DNA of 64,000 bases, taken from Zymoseptoria tritici IPO323. Lineage: Eukaryota; Ascomycota; Dothideomycetes; Mycosphaerellales; Mycosphaerellaceae. The number at the start of each line of letters is the position of its first letter. The first letter of the stretch is position 1. A program made the position numbers and the translations under genes. Location: positions 2,294,001 to 2,358,000 of the forward strand of contig NC_018211.1 of assembly GCF_000219625.1 (NCBI RefSeq), in the 5' to 3' direction. The notes beneath the pieces are model-generated. The model did not search any database and was not told where the DNA came from. It was given only the letters and a program-made list of their open reading frames with translations. Positions 10,891 to 21,799 of the stretch are shown here, in pieces.

Positions 10891-11460
10891 TGTCGGTAGT
10901 AGTATACGTAGTTACGCTCGTTGTTAAGGTATATTATATACGCTCGGTACGCTCGTATCGTTTCGAAGGTATTGTTTTTACGCTAATACGCTCGGTTAGT
11001 ATATATGTTATATACGCTCGGCGCGCTCGTATCGTTTCGAAGGTATTGTTTTTGCGCTAATGCGCTCGGTTAGTATATATATTATATATGCTCGGCGCGC
11101 TCGGTGTTGTTTTACGCTAATGCGCTCGGTTAGTAAGTATATCGAGGGAGGGGGTATAAGGAGATAGGAAAGAAAGAAGATATAGTAGATGTTATAGGGA
11201 AGTCGGAGGTGTAGAGAAGATTAAGGCTATTAAGTAGGGCGAGTAGGTAGAAAGCGGGTCCCTTACTTGTTCGTAAATTGTATACGTACTTATGCTCGTA
11301 ATTGTTAGAAGAGCTCGTAATTGTTAGGAAAGGTCTATAATTATTATGTCGGTCATTATTATGTCGGTAATTGTTACGTCGGTAATTGTTACGCATTCGT
11401 AAATTGTATACGTACTTATGCTCGTAATTGTTAGAAGAGCTCGTAATTATAGTAGAATAT
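10890..11460. repeat. Minisatellite-rich spacer of element I
   Basis: Two short tandem families lie here. Units built on GCGCTAATGCGCTCGGTTAGTA recur at about 10,980-11,130, and units built on GCTCGTAATTGTTAG (A/G)A recur at about 11,270-11,460. The equivalent spacer in element II (20,640-21,210) has the same motifs in different arrangement. The region lies just upstream, on the minus strand, of the extra ORF. Confidence 0.7.
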
Positions 11461-11637
11461 ATACGATTGTCTAGGAAAAGGTAGCCTAGCCCCTAAATGT
11501 CCGAAAGGGCGACTAAGCTTCGTAAATTGTAACTCCCTCCCCTTTAGGGTAGAGAACGTATGTTTAGTACGCTCTAAACAATAGTAGATTAGTCGTAGCT
11601 AGCAGAGACACCTAGGTAATATCCTATCCTTCGTAAA

Positions 11638-11961
11638 TGTTTACTAGACCCCTTTTTCTAAATAGTCTAGCAAATAACTAGGCCTATCCGGTAGCACTAG
11701 CCTTTAAAAGATATCCTATGCTCGTTTGCCTATGTCGGTAGATAGGCGTTAAGGACGGAGATAAGGTCGTGCCGGGGGAGTCTTATTATAGGCGAAAAGA
11801 GCTCCCTTTAATATAAAGAAACATATATATCTCTTTAGGTAATAATAATGTTTGCCCGAGAGAGCGAGCGGAGCCTTTACTAGACTACCGGTCTAGAAAA
11901 CAACTATAGTAAGCCGAGAGCATACGTCGCTATATTTACTAGACCCTTAGTCTAGGAAACA
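11638..11961. repeat. Three copies of a gapped 12-bp palindrome (element I spacer)
   Basis: TGTTTGCTAGAC and its near-complement GTCTAGGAAACA (or GTCTAGCAAACA), separated by 5 or 15 bases, occur at 11,638-11,676, 11,876-11,902 and 11,933-11,961; some arms carry RIP changes (TTTACTAGAC). Elements I and II have further copies near the start of gag and one in pol. About 11,460-12,080 otherwise holds no gene. Confidence 0.8.
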
Positions 11962-12079
11962 TTTTAATGCGAATTATAGCCGCACTTAGATTCTTAGGTA
12001 CTATAATCGTTCTTCCGGGGACAGCGAGGATTCCCTTACCCCCTATACGATATTCGGAGGTCCGGGAGCCGGTTCTCTA

Positions 12080-13399
12080 TACTATTTAGCGGTAGGGTCG
12101 TCGCCCTAAGGTAATGCCGGCTCTTTATCCTTACTCTTAACACTTATAAGCTATTTAGGGTTTAAGTCGCCGCGTGTTAGCTCTTCGAGCTTATTAACAT
12201 ACTCGAGGTAGTCCGTAGGGACTACCCGAAGTATATCCCTAGACTATGTGCCTTAGAGCTCTGCCTCGTCTAGCTCTGCAATCTTATAGGTACCGGTGTC
12301 TAGGCTTATACTTATTACTCGGTAGGGCCCCTTCTATCGAAAGGACAGCTTCTCGTAGGTAGACTTTCGCTCGCCTCTTTTTAACAGTACGAGCTGCCCC
12401 TTCTTAAGCGGCTTGTTATCGATATTATAGTTTATATCCTAGTACTCCTTCTAGGCATCTCGTAGCCTACGCTATAGGGCGGCGACTTCTCTAACATCCT
12501 TCTTAGAGCAGAAGATCTATCTTACTCGAGCGGCTAGTAAGTCTTCGGTCGTACGAACCGTCTTCTAGTTAATCGTTTTCTAAGTGTCGTACTGTAGCTT
12601 AATAGGTAGGACGATATTAAATATATAGAAAAGACTTACCGGCGTATACCCCGTAGACCTACGAATAGTAGTACGGTCTACCTATAGTGCTACGTAGAAA
12701 AAGGATCTCTAGCCCTTTAGCTTGCCCTATGTATACTTTAAGAGGACGTCTAGGATGTTAGGATGTCTACGCTCGACTAGACCGTTCGCTTTAGGGTAGT
12801 AGGCGGATATACGACTAAGGTTTGTATCTATTTAAGCTAGTAGTTTAGGCACATCGCCGTAGTTCTTAGGCCCTCTATTAAAGAAGATCCGGTTATAGGC
12901 TCTAGTACGTAAGAAGACGTCCTTAAAAAGAAACTTCGCGACCTACTTTAAGCTTATACCTTAATTCTGCCCCTTATTTACGATCCTTCCTTCCGGCTAT
13001 CTAGAGGGAGACTCCCTAGCTATAATAATACTTCCGGAGCTATCGACATAAACGACGTCTATATACTACGACTTACTAATATAGCTGTTATATCTTAGGT
13101 ATAGTTCCGACATACTCGCTAGTCCGGACGATCGAAGAAGATACTCGGGGCACTTTCCGACGAAATCTCGGACCTACTTATATAGTCCCTACTAGTAATA
13201 CCGACAAGCGATCTTTATATAAGTCCCTTTACGCCCTTTATAGCCGGAGGTAGGGTCCCTATAGAGGGTACGGATAATCGACTTCTACTTAGACTCCTTA
13301 TTAATAACTCTATATAGCGGCTTATTAATTCTTTTCTAATACTATAGGTAGCGCTCCCTAACTAGGTAGCGAGATGCCCGTTTCTTAAAGGTATGCTAG
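12080..13399 (-). pseudogene. Integrase of element I, RIP-degraded
   Basis: Reading leftwards, the frame shows the N-terminal zinc-binding domain (IIRTLYRDPTSGYKGRKGTY, with His codons turned to Tyr) near 13,200. The core follows with GPKNYGDVPKLL and the catalytic-region block SAYYPKANGLVERRH near 12,770-12,830. The C-terminal domain has ERKSTYEKLSFRxKGPYRV near 12,310-12,370. The stops are RIP-type. The pol frame should continue upstream into RNase H, but element II is inserted at CTAG (13,396-13,399); the missing upstream half resumes at 38,738. Confidence 0.85.
13396..13399. other. Target-site duplication CTAG of element II (left copy)
   Basis: The uninterrupted pol sequence reads GGTATG-CTAG-CTGTTCC at 23,104-23,120. 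Here GGTATGCTAG is followed at once by an LTR; at 38,734-38,737 the outer LTR of element II is followed by CTAGCTGTTCC. This is a 4-bp duplication, matching the 4-bp GTAT around element I. Confidence 0.85.
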
Positions 13400-13705
13400 T
13401 ATAAGGGGGGAACTTCCAAAGGTTCCGATCTCCCGCGGATAGTAGCAGTACGGACGTATAGAGTAGCATAGGGGGCAAAAAGGGCGGTAAACTGTACAAT
13501 TAGAGTAAAAGGTATAGGGGCAAAAGAGGTAGTATTAAGTGCTCTATACTGTTAGGCCTCGTATGCGTATCGAAGGTCCTTCCGGAGGTACTAGTAGTCG
13601 GTGTCCTATTCCTCCGTAGGTTAGTGTCTTAATAATCCTCCGACCTGCACACGAAGCTAAAGCTAGATACAGACCACACGTAATAGTGCGATATTCCCTA
13701 CTACA
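13400..13705 (-). repeat. 3' LTR of element II (306 bp)
   Basis: Left boundary is at target duplication CTAG and right boundary at the polypurine tract (13,706-13,725). On the minus strand it starts TGTAGTAGGG; its far terminus has become TATA by RIP. Confidence 0.9.
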
Positions 13706-14971
13706 TCTGTCCCCCTCCTATAGTGTCTAACCTAGACACTGCAAGAACCTAAACTATACTATTGTGTACGCTTAAAGCGTAAAAACCCTCTAGATCTAGC
13801 ACTAGCGTCGTCCTTTTTAACTTGTTGCTAACGTAGACTGTCCCTATCCTCGGGTTTTGCACCTACTACGTATGTCTATCGTATACATTGTAGCTAAAAC
13901 AAAAGAAACAAAACAAAAGAAATAACAAAAAGAAAAAAGAACTTTAAAACAAGCGCTAGTATAGAAAACAGCCGCTCCTTATGTCCTGTTCGCACTAAAT
14001 GTTTCTTAGACCCGATACGGATTTTAGGTCTAGTAAAGGCTATAAACCTATCGCTAAGTACTATCCTCCTATTATATGTCGCGTCTAGGTACGCGCTTAC
14101 TATCTTTGCCGATAAGTAAGTCGGGGACTTCCTAGGGTACTACGATGTCTACTTCTCCCTACCTAAGTAGCTTACGTTCCCTATCGTCTACATCGTTAGG
14201 CGCGACTTTAGCTAGTAGAGGCTAGTGCTTCTAGAAGTCGGTCGGATGCTTGTCCTTAGCGTTGTAGTACGATCGGTTCCCGAACGTATTCCTCTCCGCG
14301 TACTTAATGTCCTTATAGTTTACCTTTACTCGAGCTATAGTCGTATCTCGCTACTTCTTAATCTATGCCCTTAGATCGACAACATTAAGGCGTATAAGCT
14401 TCTCTAATTCGACGACGACTCTAGGGCTCTCCTACTTCTCGTAAGCAATAAGTGTAGTAGTAATGTAGTTGTTAGGTATTAAAGACATAGCCGTAGGGAA
14501 GGCGTACGGAATCTTGCCGTACTTGTTAATAAGCCCGGAGGGTATCTTGTCGGGGGCGGTTAGGTCTATATAAGCTTTGCGCAGCATCTCCTAGTTACTA
14601 GCTTCGGCACATTCGAGAGAGCTATCTATATATATAGCTACGAACTAGGGAAGAATCGTTCGACGCTCGGTCTCCGCCTTAGTATCGATACTATGTAGCA
14701 GATGCGGAACTGTAATGCGAACATTAAATGCCTTATAAGGAACGTGTTCCTACTTAAGCTTATAGCGATCTAGGAAGTATTGCGGCAGCACTGTATTATC
14801 GATCTTCTGTACTACTCCGTCTACGCAGTTGTTAGCCTTTATCTACTAGTACTATTCCTAAAAGATCTCCTTCTCGTATATCCTCTTAACGAGCACTGTA
14901 TAGTCCTTCTTACCCTCGTCTATTAAGGAGACCGTACCTTAAATCTAGTTAATACCGCGATTCTCCTCGAC

Positions 14972-14985
14972 TATGCGGCTAACCG
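14972..14985. other. 14-bp target-site duplication of LINE copy 3
   Basis: TATGCGGCTAACCG lies here and again at 18,728-18,741, directly after the LINE tail. The uninterrupted site in element I (about 9042-9060) reads TATACGGCTAACCG, which confirms the duplication. Confidence 0.92.
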
Positions 14986-17900
14986 CGTCTCGACCGCGAA
15001 CTTCAACACGCCAACGGGCCTACAGGACATTTAACGAGAAATTGAGACCTTTAATAGAGGTCTTAAACTCGTAGGCACCCCGATTTAGCTAACAAACGAA
15101 GAGAGAAGAAGGACTCTTACTAGGGCGATAGTTCTAGTAGGTTTTGCTACCGAGGAGGAGGCAAAAAGGGCTATTTAAAACCGTTTATACGTAGGCGCGG
15201 ACAGCCTAAGAGTCGAGAAGGTAAAGGATCGCATACAATAGAAAGGGAGGCCCCTAGAACGTTCTACATGTTAGAACACTCTCTACGGATTTTCTACGTT
15301 AATCTTAACCGATCTATCGAGGCTATAGAGTCTACCTTAGACGTCGCGGTTAAGCAGAAAGCCGACCTTCTACTAGTCTAGGAACTGTAGACTATAAAAG
15401 ACCCGATAATAGGCTATAAAGAGATAAGATCTATCGCACACCGGGATTACAACCAGCTATTCCTAACGACTACGGATTCGACGATCCGGCTAAGAACAAT
15501 GCTATATATTAGCACAAGACTTAACGTTAATATCTCTCCTATTTTATTAGACGACAGCGACATACTTTCCTTTATTATTTTAGATAAGAAGGGCAACAAG
15601 ATCTAGATAGTTAATCTCTATAACGAGAAAGACCTTTAGGATACCGAGGACCCGCAAAACTAACGAATAATAGAGAGAAGCCTCTACTCTCTACGTAATA
15701 CGTTCCTTCTAAACACTCTACTAGTAGGAGACTTTAACCTTAGATACCTGTCCTAGGATCTAAGGGGAAAGGATACTACTAGTGCCTGCGAATTTATAGA
15801 GTAGATAGAAGACTAGGGCTTTACTCTACGTAATACGATAGGTGTCGGGACCTTCTATAGGCCGTACCTAGACGCAGAGTCGGTCCTAGACCTTACGTTT
15901 ACAAGAGGATCCTTATCTACGAAAGAAATCGACTAGAGAACGATTCCGACAGGCTTAGACTATAAGGCTATATCTATAGACCTTATTAGTACGCAAGATC
16001 GAGCCTAACAGAAGAAAGTAGTTCTAGATATAGCTTCCGCGGATTAGGAACTGTTTACAGATCTCCTAATAAGCAAGGCGACGTCTATTAACTATACGAA
16101 CTCCCTCGACGACATCGCAGACTCCTTTACCTCGTATATTACTAAATCGATGCGGGGAGCAATCCTAGAAAAAGTAGTATACGCCTGCGCAAAACCTTAG
16201 TAGAATAGAGAGCTACGCACGCTACGCCGTATAATGTCTAGAACATATAGACAGATCTTTACCTACGGACGTACGCCGACGCTAGACGAGAAAGAGGCGT
16301 ATACGAAAGCGAGAAACGAGTACTTCCAAGCTATTAAAACAGCTAAGAAGAACTACTAGAACGCTTTCTTCGAAAAAGAAGACTCGAAATCTATCTTTAA
16401 AGCTATATCCTATACTAGGAATAGCAGCCGAAGACAGATACCTATAATAAACAACGAAGATTCTTTCGAGGGGAAATGTAAGGCCTTCTCCGAAGCCTTA
16501 TTTCCGCGCCCTTCTACCGAGGAACCTCTACCTAGCTATTAGGAAGCGTATACAGCTGGGGATTAGGGCTAGACTACGCTAACCGAAGAGGAACTCGCTG
16601 CCGCCTATAGTACGAAGATAGTAAAAGGAAAAACGCCGAGCCTAGACAGTATTACGCAAGCTATTATTAGTAAAGCGTATAGCGCTATTCCTATTACCTT
16701 TCTACGTATATATAGTAGGCTACTCGACGAAGGATACTACCCCCGATGCTAAAAAGTTGCAACAGGCGCAGTTCTAGCAAAGCCGGGAAAACTAGACTAT
16801 TCGGTCCCTAAGGCCTACTAAGTTATCTCTCTCCTAAACTGTCTTAGTAAGATTAGCGAGAGAATACTCGCAAAACGCCTAGGGATTATCGTAGAGACGA
16901 AGCCCCTTCTATACAACTCGTAGTTAGGAGGGCGAAAGAAGAAATCGGCTATCGATACGGTACTTCTCTTAATAAACGAAATTAAGGAGAATTAAAGAAA
17001 GAAAAAGAAGACTTCGGTTATCTTCCTCGACGTAAGAGGAGTATACGACTACGTTACAAAGAACCGACTATTAAGAATAATAATCCAGTTAAGGCTTCCG
17101 CATAGCCTTATATATTAGGTTTAGTCGTTTATAAGTAATAGACGCCTACGAATAGCATTCGACGGATAGATACAGGAATTCTAGGACGTAGAGATCGGCG
17201 TTCCGCAAGGCAGCCTAATATCTCCTATCCTCTTTCTTATCTATACGCGCGATATATTCTTCTCGCTATAAGGAGTTACTCCTAGTTCCTACGTTAACGA
17301 TATTAGACTATCTACCTCGTCTACGTCCCTTAAGAAGAACTCTAAGGTACTAGAACGTAAGGCAAGAAGGCTAATAGACCTAGGAAAGAAGAACTCGATT
17401 ACTTTCGACTTAGCAAAGATAGACCTAGTATACTTCTCGAAAAGAAAAGGGTCCGATTGCCCGGTAATTCTTCTAAACGGCGATATTATTCGCCCGGCAA
17501 AGAAAGCAATAAGGTAGCTTAGGATTTAGCTAAACGCTAGTCTTACCTTTAAGGAGTATATTGCAATAAGATCGGTACAAGTATAAGCAGTATTCTATTA
17601 ATTAGAAAGACTAGCAAATACCGAACGCGGTCTATCTTCTATATCGTTAAGAAAGATCTACCTAGCCTGCGTTACTATAATAGTAGACTACGGGGCCCCG
17701 GTTTGGTAGCAGTCGAAAAAGAGTATAAAACCTCTAGTATCTCTATAAAGTAAAGCTTGTAGAAAGATCCTAGGCGTTTTCCGTACCGCCCTAAACGTCC
17801 CGTCCGAAGTAGAGTCAAATCTCTTCCCCCCGGATCTATGCCTAGAGAGACAGTTAATTTTATACTCTCTACGCGTAGCAAAGCTACCTAAAAACTACCC

Positions 17901-18727
17901 TATAAGACTCGCTATCTAAAGCGCGCCTTCGGATACGCGAGAAGTCCGATACGAGGACTTAAGAGAGATACTTCCGCAAAAACAACAGAGAATATAGATA
18001 CAACTATTCTATTATCGACTCCGATAATATAAGCATTTCGTAGAACACAAGAGGGCTAACTACGCAAAAGACGATCTCTTTAGCGTCTAGAAAACCCGAT
18101 ACGAAATAGTAAGACAACGGGAGATTAATAAGGTACCTAGGAATACAAATAGCTACCTTAGTCGATTTCTATAGAGCTCGCTAGGAAAACATAGAATAGG
18201 AGGAAGACGCGCTTTAACTAGTGCCTTCTATACTATCCTATTAGGACACGGATACCTAAAGTCCTATCTCTATCGCTTTAGACACGTAACGACGCTAGAC
18301 TGCCCTTACGGACGACGAGAAACAGTAGAATACCTCGTATGTAGCTGCCCTATCTATAATGTATTTAGGCTACTACCGCTACGACAAGCATAATCTCTAC
18401 TAGAAATAGTAGAAGATAAGGAACTCCGGAAATACCTTACTACCTTTCTCTCGGATACAAAGATTACTTCTAGGTCCTAGCACCTAGCAAGAGGCGAAGA
18501 CGAGACCGTCTAGCCTATACTCCTTTTACTTTTCCTTATTTGTCTTTCTTTAAAGTCCTTCGATACTAGCTTGCTACTATCCTAGGCACAGGTCTTTCCC
18601 TAAGGTTAAGAGATACGAGAGAACAACGATTGTACATAGATAGATTGCTGTCGCGAGACAGCCGTCCTACATAGTTATAGAATCCTATAGGACGTAAATG
18701 GAACAAACAAACAAACAAACAAAACAA
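14986..18727 (+). mobile_element. LINE copy 3, 3.74 kb, 5' truncated, RIP-degraded
   Basis: Bounded by a 14-bp target duplication. It starts within the C-terminal part of an ORF1-like frame (VGTPIxLTNEERRRTLTRA...), followed by endonuclease and RT, the shared 3' UTR hairpins (about 18,646) and a CAAA tail. It is the most complete LINE in the window and shows what lies upstream of copies 1 and 2. Confidence 0.92.
15268..18513 (+). pseudogene. LINE copy 3 ORF2: AP-endonuclease and reverse transcriptase
   Basis: The likely start ATG is at 15,268 (MLEHSLRIFYVNLNRS). An APE-type endonuclease covers about 15,300-15,990, with LLVGDFNLRY marking the conserved GDFN motif near 15,725. The linker and RT follow from about 16,550, then the Cys/His knuckle and the stop at 18,511. 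TAG and TAA codons replace Trp and Gln throughout, so the ORF is dead. The RT section is colinear with positions 1-1968. Confidence 0.85.
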
Positions 18728-20689
18728 TATGCGGCTAACCGTAAGGTCGATGTACTTAAAGGTAGTGTTGTCGCCCTTCTTAGTGCTTTTAGCGTAGTAT
18801 AGGTACGACACTAGCCGGTGCTTATAGTTACCTCGTAGAAGAACATATAGTAGCTAGTATAAAATGTCCTAGCGGATAAGCTGCTAGATCTAAGAGTAGC
18901 ACATCGTACGAAGCTATCTGTAGTTAGGCTAGCTATTAATTTCGCACTAATGCCACAAGTACATATCTATTTCCTTATTAATAATCTTATAAAGGGCCTT
19001 ATCCTGTCCGATCTACGCGAAGAGGGGAATGTTAAGCGTGCTATTTCTCTTAAACTCGTTCTCCTAACCGGCCGTTAAGTACATCGCTTAGCGAGCCTTA
19101 TTAAAGAAGCCGTTAAAGTTAAGCTAGCCGAGTTCTCTATGTAGGACGTTATTGTCGAAGCGGTACAGCCTAAGGAAGTCCGATAGTCGAGACGGACGAG
19201 CATCCTTAAACTACATCTTGTACGTCTTAGAACCTGTCTTTAGCTAGCTAAGCTTATACGTATCGTATTTAAGGGTAGTAAGTTTAAAGAGCGTGTTGTT
19301 CTTTGCTATTACATTCCCGGTCTTTACCTTAATTCCGAAGTACCGAAGTAGGTCCCTCGCATAATTGTAGCATAGGAACGTACACTTATCCTTTAGCTTT
19401 GTACTATCCGGATATAGCAGCTGCAGGCATCGAAATAGCTAGTTCGGGGTAGTAAGACGTTACGAAAGCGGAAGCCTCCTTAGGCTATTAATCGTAGCGA
19501 TAATTTAAGGTAAGGCGTCCTTATAATTATAGGTCGTGTTCGTAGGTTCCGTAATAGGCATACCGAGAGCGATCTATGTTTTAGTTACTACCTAACTTAC
19601 TAAGCGAGCCCTTCCCGTAGTGCGAATAATAGGAGACGCGTAGATACTCCCTCCAAGACTAGGGCTAGAAATAGATCTGCCGGAGTATAGTGTTTAGGGG
19701 CGGCTAGAGCTACTCTCGGAAGGGGTACCGCGCATAGGAAGACTGCCGAGATTAGCTAGCTTGTCCTTAGTTTTAGACCGCGTGCTTATAGCAGGAGGTG
19801 CTTCGATCTACTTCTAAGTGTTAGATCCAGACGCAATTTCCTTCTCCTTTCCCTTAGGCTTGTAGGGCACTATCTACCTACGACTATCTATATGCCGGTT
19901 GTACGTGTTACGTACGATGTTAATCTACTCCTACGTAGGGCGATCGATTCCTCCTAGTTTAGCGACTATAAAGAAGTCCTTAGTAGTGTACTTAGTCCCT
20001 CTCGGATCCGAATAACCCTGTCCTACGCCCTAACTATACTAACGAATGTATTCTCGTAAAATAAGTATAGCTACTGTCGTACCCTTATCGGACTACGTCT
20101 TGTACTTCGAAGCTAGCTTTCGAATCTCTTTTGCTATATTCTCGGATTTGTATACGTATTGCCTTAGTTCCGGGTTTGCATCTATTACGTCCTATCCCTA
20201 TTCTTTTGTAAGGGCGTCGTAAATGCCCTTCTTGCGGTTGCGGGTCCTCCTACTATCCGTAGCTGCCGCTACTAGCCTCGGATAAGCAGCTGCAATACTG
20301 TCCTATCTAGTAATCCTCCCGGTTCCTAAGGTAATAGGGACCCGGTTTATCCGTACGAAATCCTATATGCCTACTACAAACTCTGCTACTTTTTCTAATC
20401 CTAATTCTAAGGTATTAACGATGTCTAACACTACTCGCTCGCGGTCCGCGTCTAGCATGCTCTTAAGGAGACTCTCGAGTTTTCCTAGCTCTCTAGTGTT
20501 CTACGTAGTCGAGAAGGCTATACGCATTTCTTTATTATTTATTAAGGGTGCGCTCCGGAGGCGAGCTAGGATGTTGTCTATGTCGGTAGTAGTATACGAA
20601 GTTGCGCTCGTTGTTAAGGTGTGTTGTGTGCGCTCGGTACGCTCGTATCGTTTCGAAGCTGTTTTTGCGCTAATGCGCTTAGGTAGTAT

Positions 20690-21790
20690 ATGTGTTGTTT
20701 TGCGCTAATGCGCTCGGTTAGTATATATGTTGTTTTGCGCTAATGCGCTCGGTTAGTAAGTATGTCGAGGGGGGGGCTCGTAGAGGGTGTTTAATTAGGT
20801 CGAAGGTCTGCGAGGACGTAGATAAGGTTCGTCTAGGAGGAAAAGGAGTCGTTAGGGGAGGTGCAAGGAGATAGGAAAGAAAGAAGATATAGTAGATGTT
20901 ATAGGGAAGTCGGAGGTGTAGAGAAGATTAAGGCTGTTAAGTAGGGCGAGTAGGTAGAAAGCAGGTCCCTTGCTTGTTCGTAAATTGTATGCGTACTTAT
21001 GCTCGTAATTGTTAAAAGAGCTCGTAATTGTTAGGAAAGGCCTATAATTATTATGTCGGTAATTATTATTCGTAAATTGTGTGCGTAATTATGCTCGTAA
21101 TTATTAGAAGAGCTCGTAATTGTTAGGAAAGGCCTATAATTGTTGTGTCGGTAAATGTTATGTTAGTAATTGTTACGTACGTTGTTGCTCGTATTAGCAG
21201 TCTCGTAATTGTAGCAGAATGTACATAATTGTCTAGGAAAAGGCAGCCTAGCCCCTAAATGTCCGAAAGGGCGACTAAGCTTCGTAAATTATAACTCCCT
21301 CCCCTTTAGGGTAGAGAACGTGTATTTAGTACGCTCTAAACAATAGTAGATTAGTCGTAGCTAGCAGAGACACCTAGGCAATGTCCTATCCTTCGCAAAT
21401 GTTTACTAGACCCCTTTTTCTAAATAGTCTAGCAAACAACTAGGCCTATCCGGTAGCACTAGCGGCGAGGACGGAGATAAGGTCGTGCCGGGGGAGTCTT
21501 GTTGTAGGCGAAAAGAGCTCCCTTTAACATAAAGAAATGTGTATCTCTTTAGGTAATAATAATGTTTGCCCGAGAGAGCGAGCGGAGCCTTTGCTAGACT
21601 ACCGGTCTAGAAAACAACTATAGTAAGCCGAGAGCATACGTCGCTATGTTTACTAGACTATTAGTCTAGGAAACATTTTAATGCGAATTATAGCCGCACT
21701 TAGATTCTTAGGTACTGTAATCGTTCTTCTGGGGACAGCGAGGATTCCCTTACCCCCTATATAATATTCGGAGGTCCGGGAGCCGGTTCT
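20690..21790. repeat. Spacer of element II with minisatellites and three palindromes
   Basis: This is the non-coding stretch between integrase and the extra ORF. It holds GCGCTAATGCGCTCGGTTAGTA repeats (about 20,670-20,760), GCTCGTAATTGTTAG-type repeats (about 20,980-21,210), and gapped palindromes at 21,400-21,438 (perfect-type arms TGTTTACTAGAC / GTCTAGCAAACA), 21,590-21,616 and 21,647-21,675. No gene is visible. Confidence 0.7.
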
Positions 21791-21799
21791 CTGTACTGT

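Larger units (their letters stand above)
14010..20690 (-). pseudogene. Extra ORF of element II, split by LINE copy 3
   Basis: This is the same unidentified ORF as at 8080-10,890, here in two parts (about 20,690-18,742 and 14,971-14,010) with LINE copy 3 between. It keeps somewhat more CpA and TpG than the copy in element I. N-terminal stretches such as FSTTQNTRELGKLESLL and TDSRRTRNRKKGIYDAL read clearly. At the LINE insertion the frame reads FKYIDLTVSRI on one side and VEENRGI on the other. The open minus frame at 18,566-18,811 fuses a piece of this ORF to LINE tail sequence and is not a gene. Confidence 0.65.

Noticed and set aside
10605..11060. 151-codon plus-strand open frame
   Set aside because: It lies antisense to the extra ORF and its repeat spacer; composition follows the minisatellite and the minus frame is the protein-like one. 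The equivalents at 20,367-20,708 and 11,130-11,396 (minus) fail for the same reason.
11270..11460. Regular short repeats resembling a CRISPR array
   Set aside because: Units and spacings are irregular, there are no unique spacers, and the setting is a eukaryotic retroelement; this is a minisatellite.
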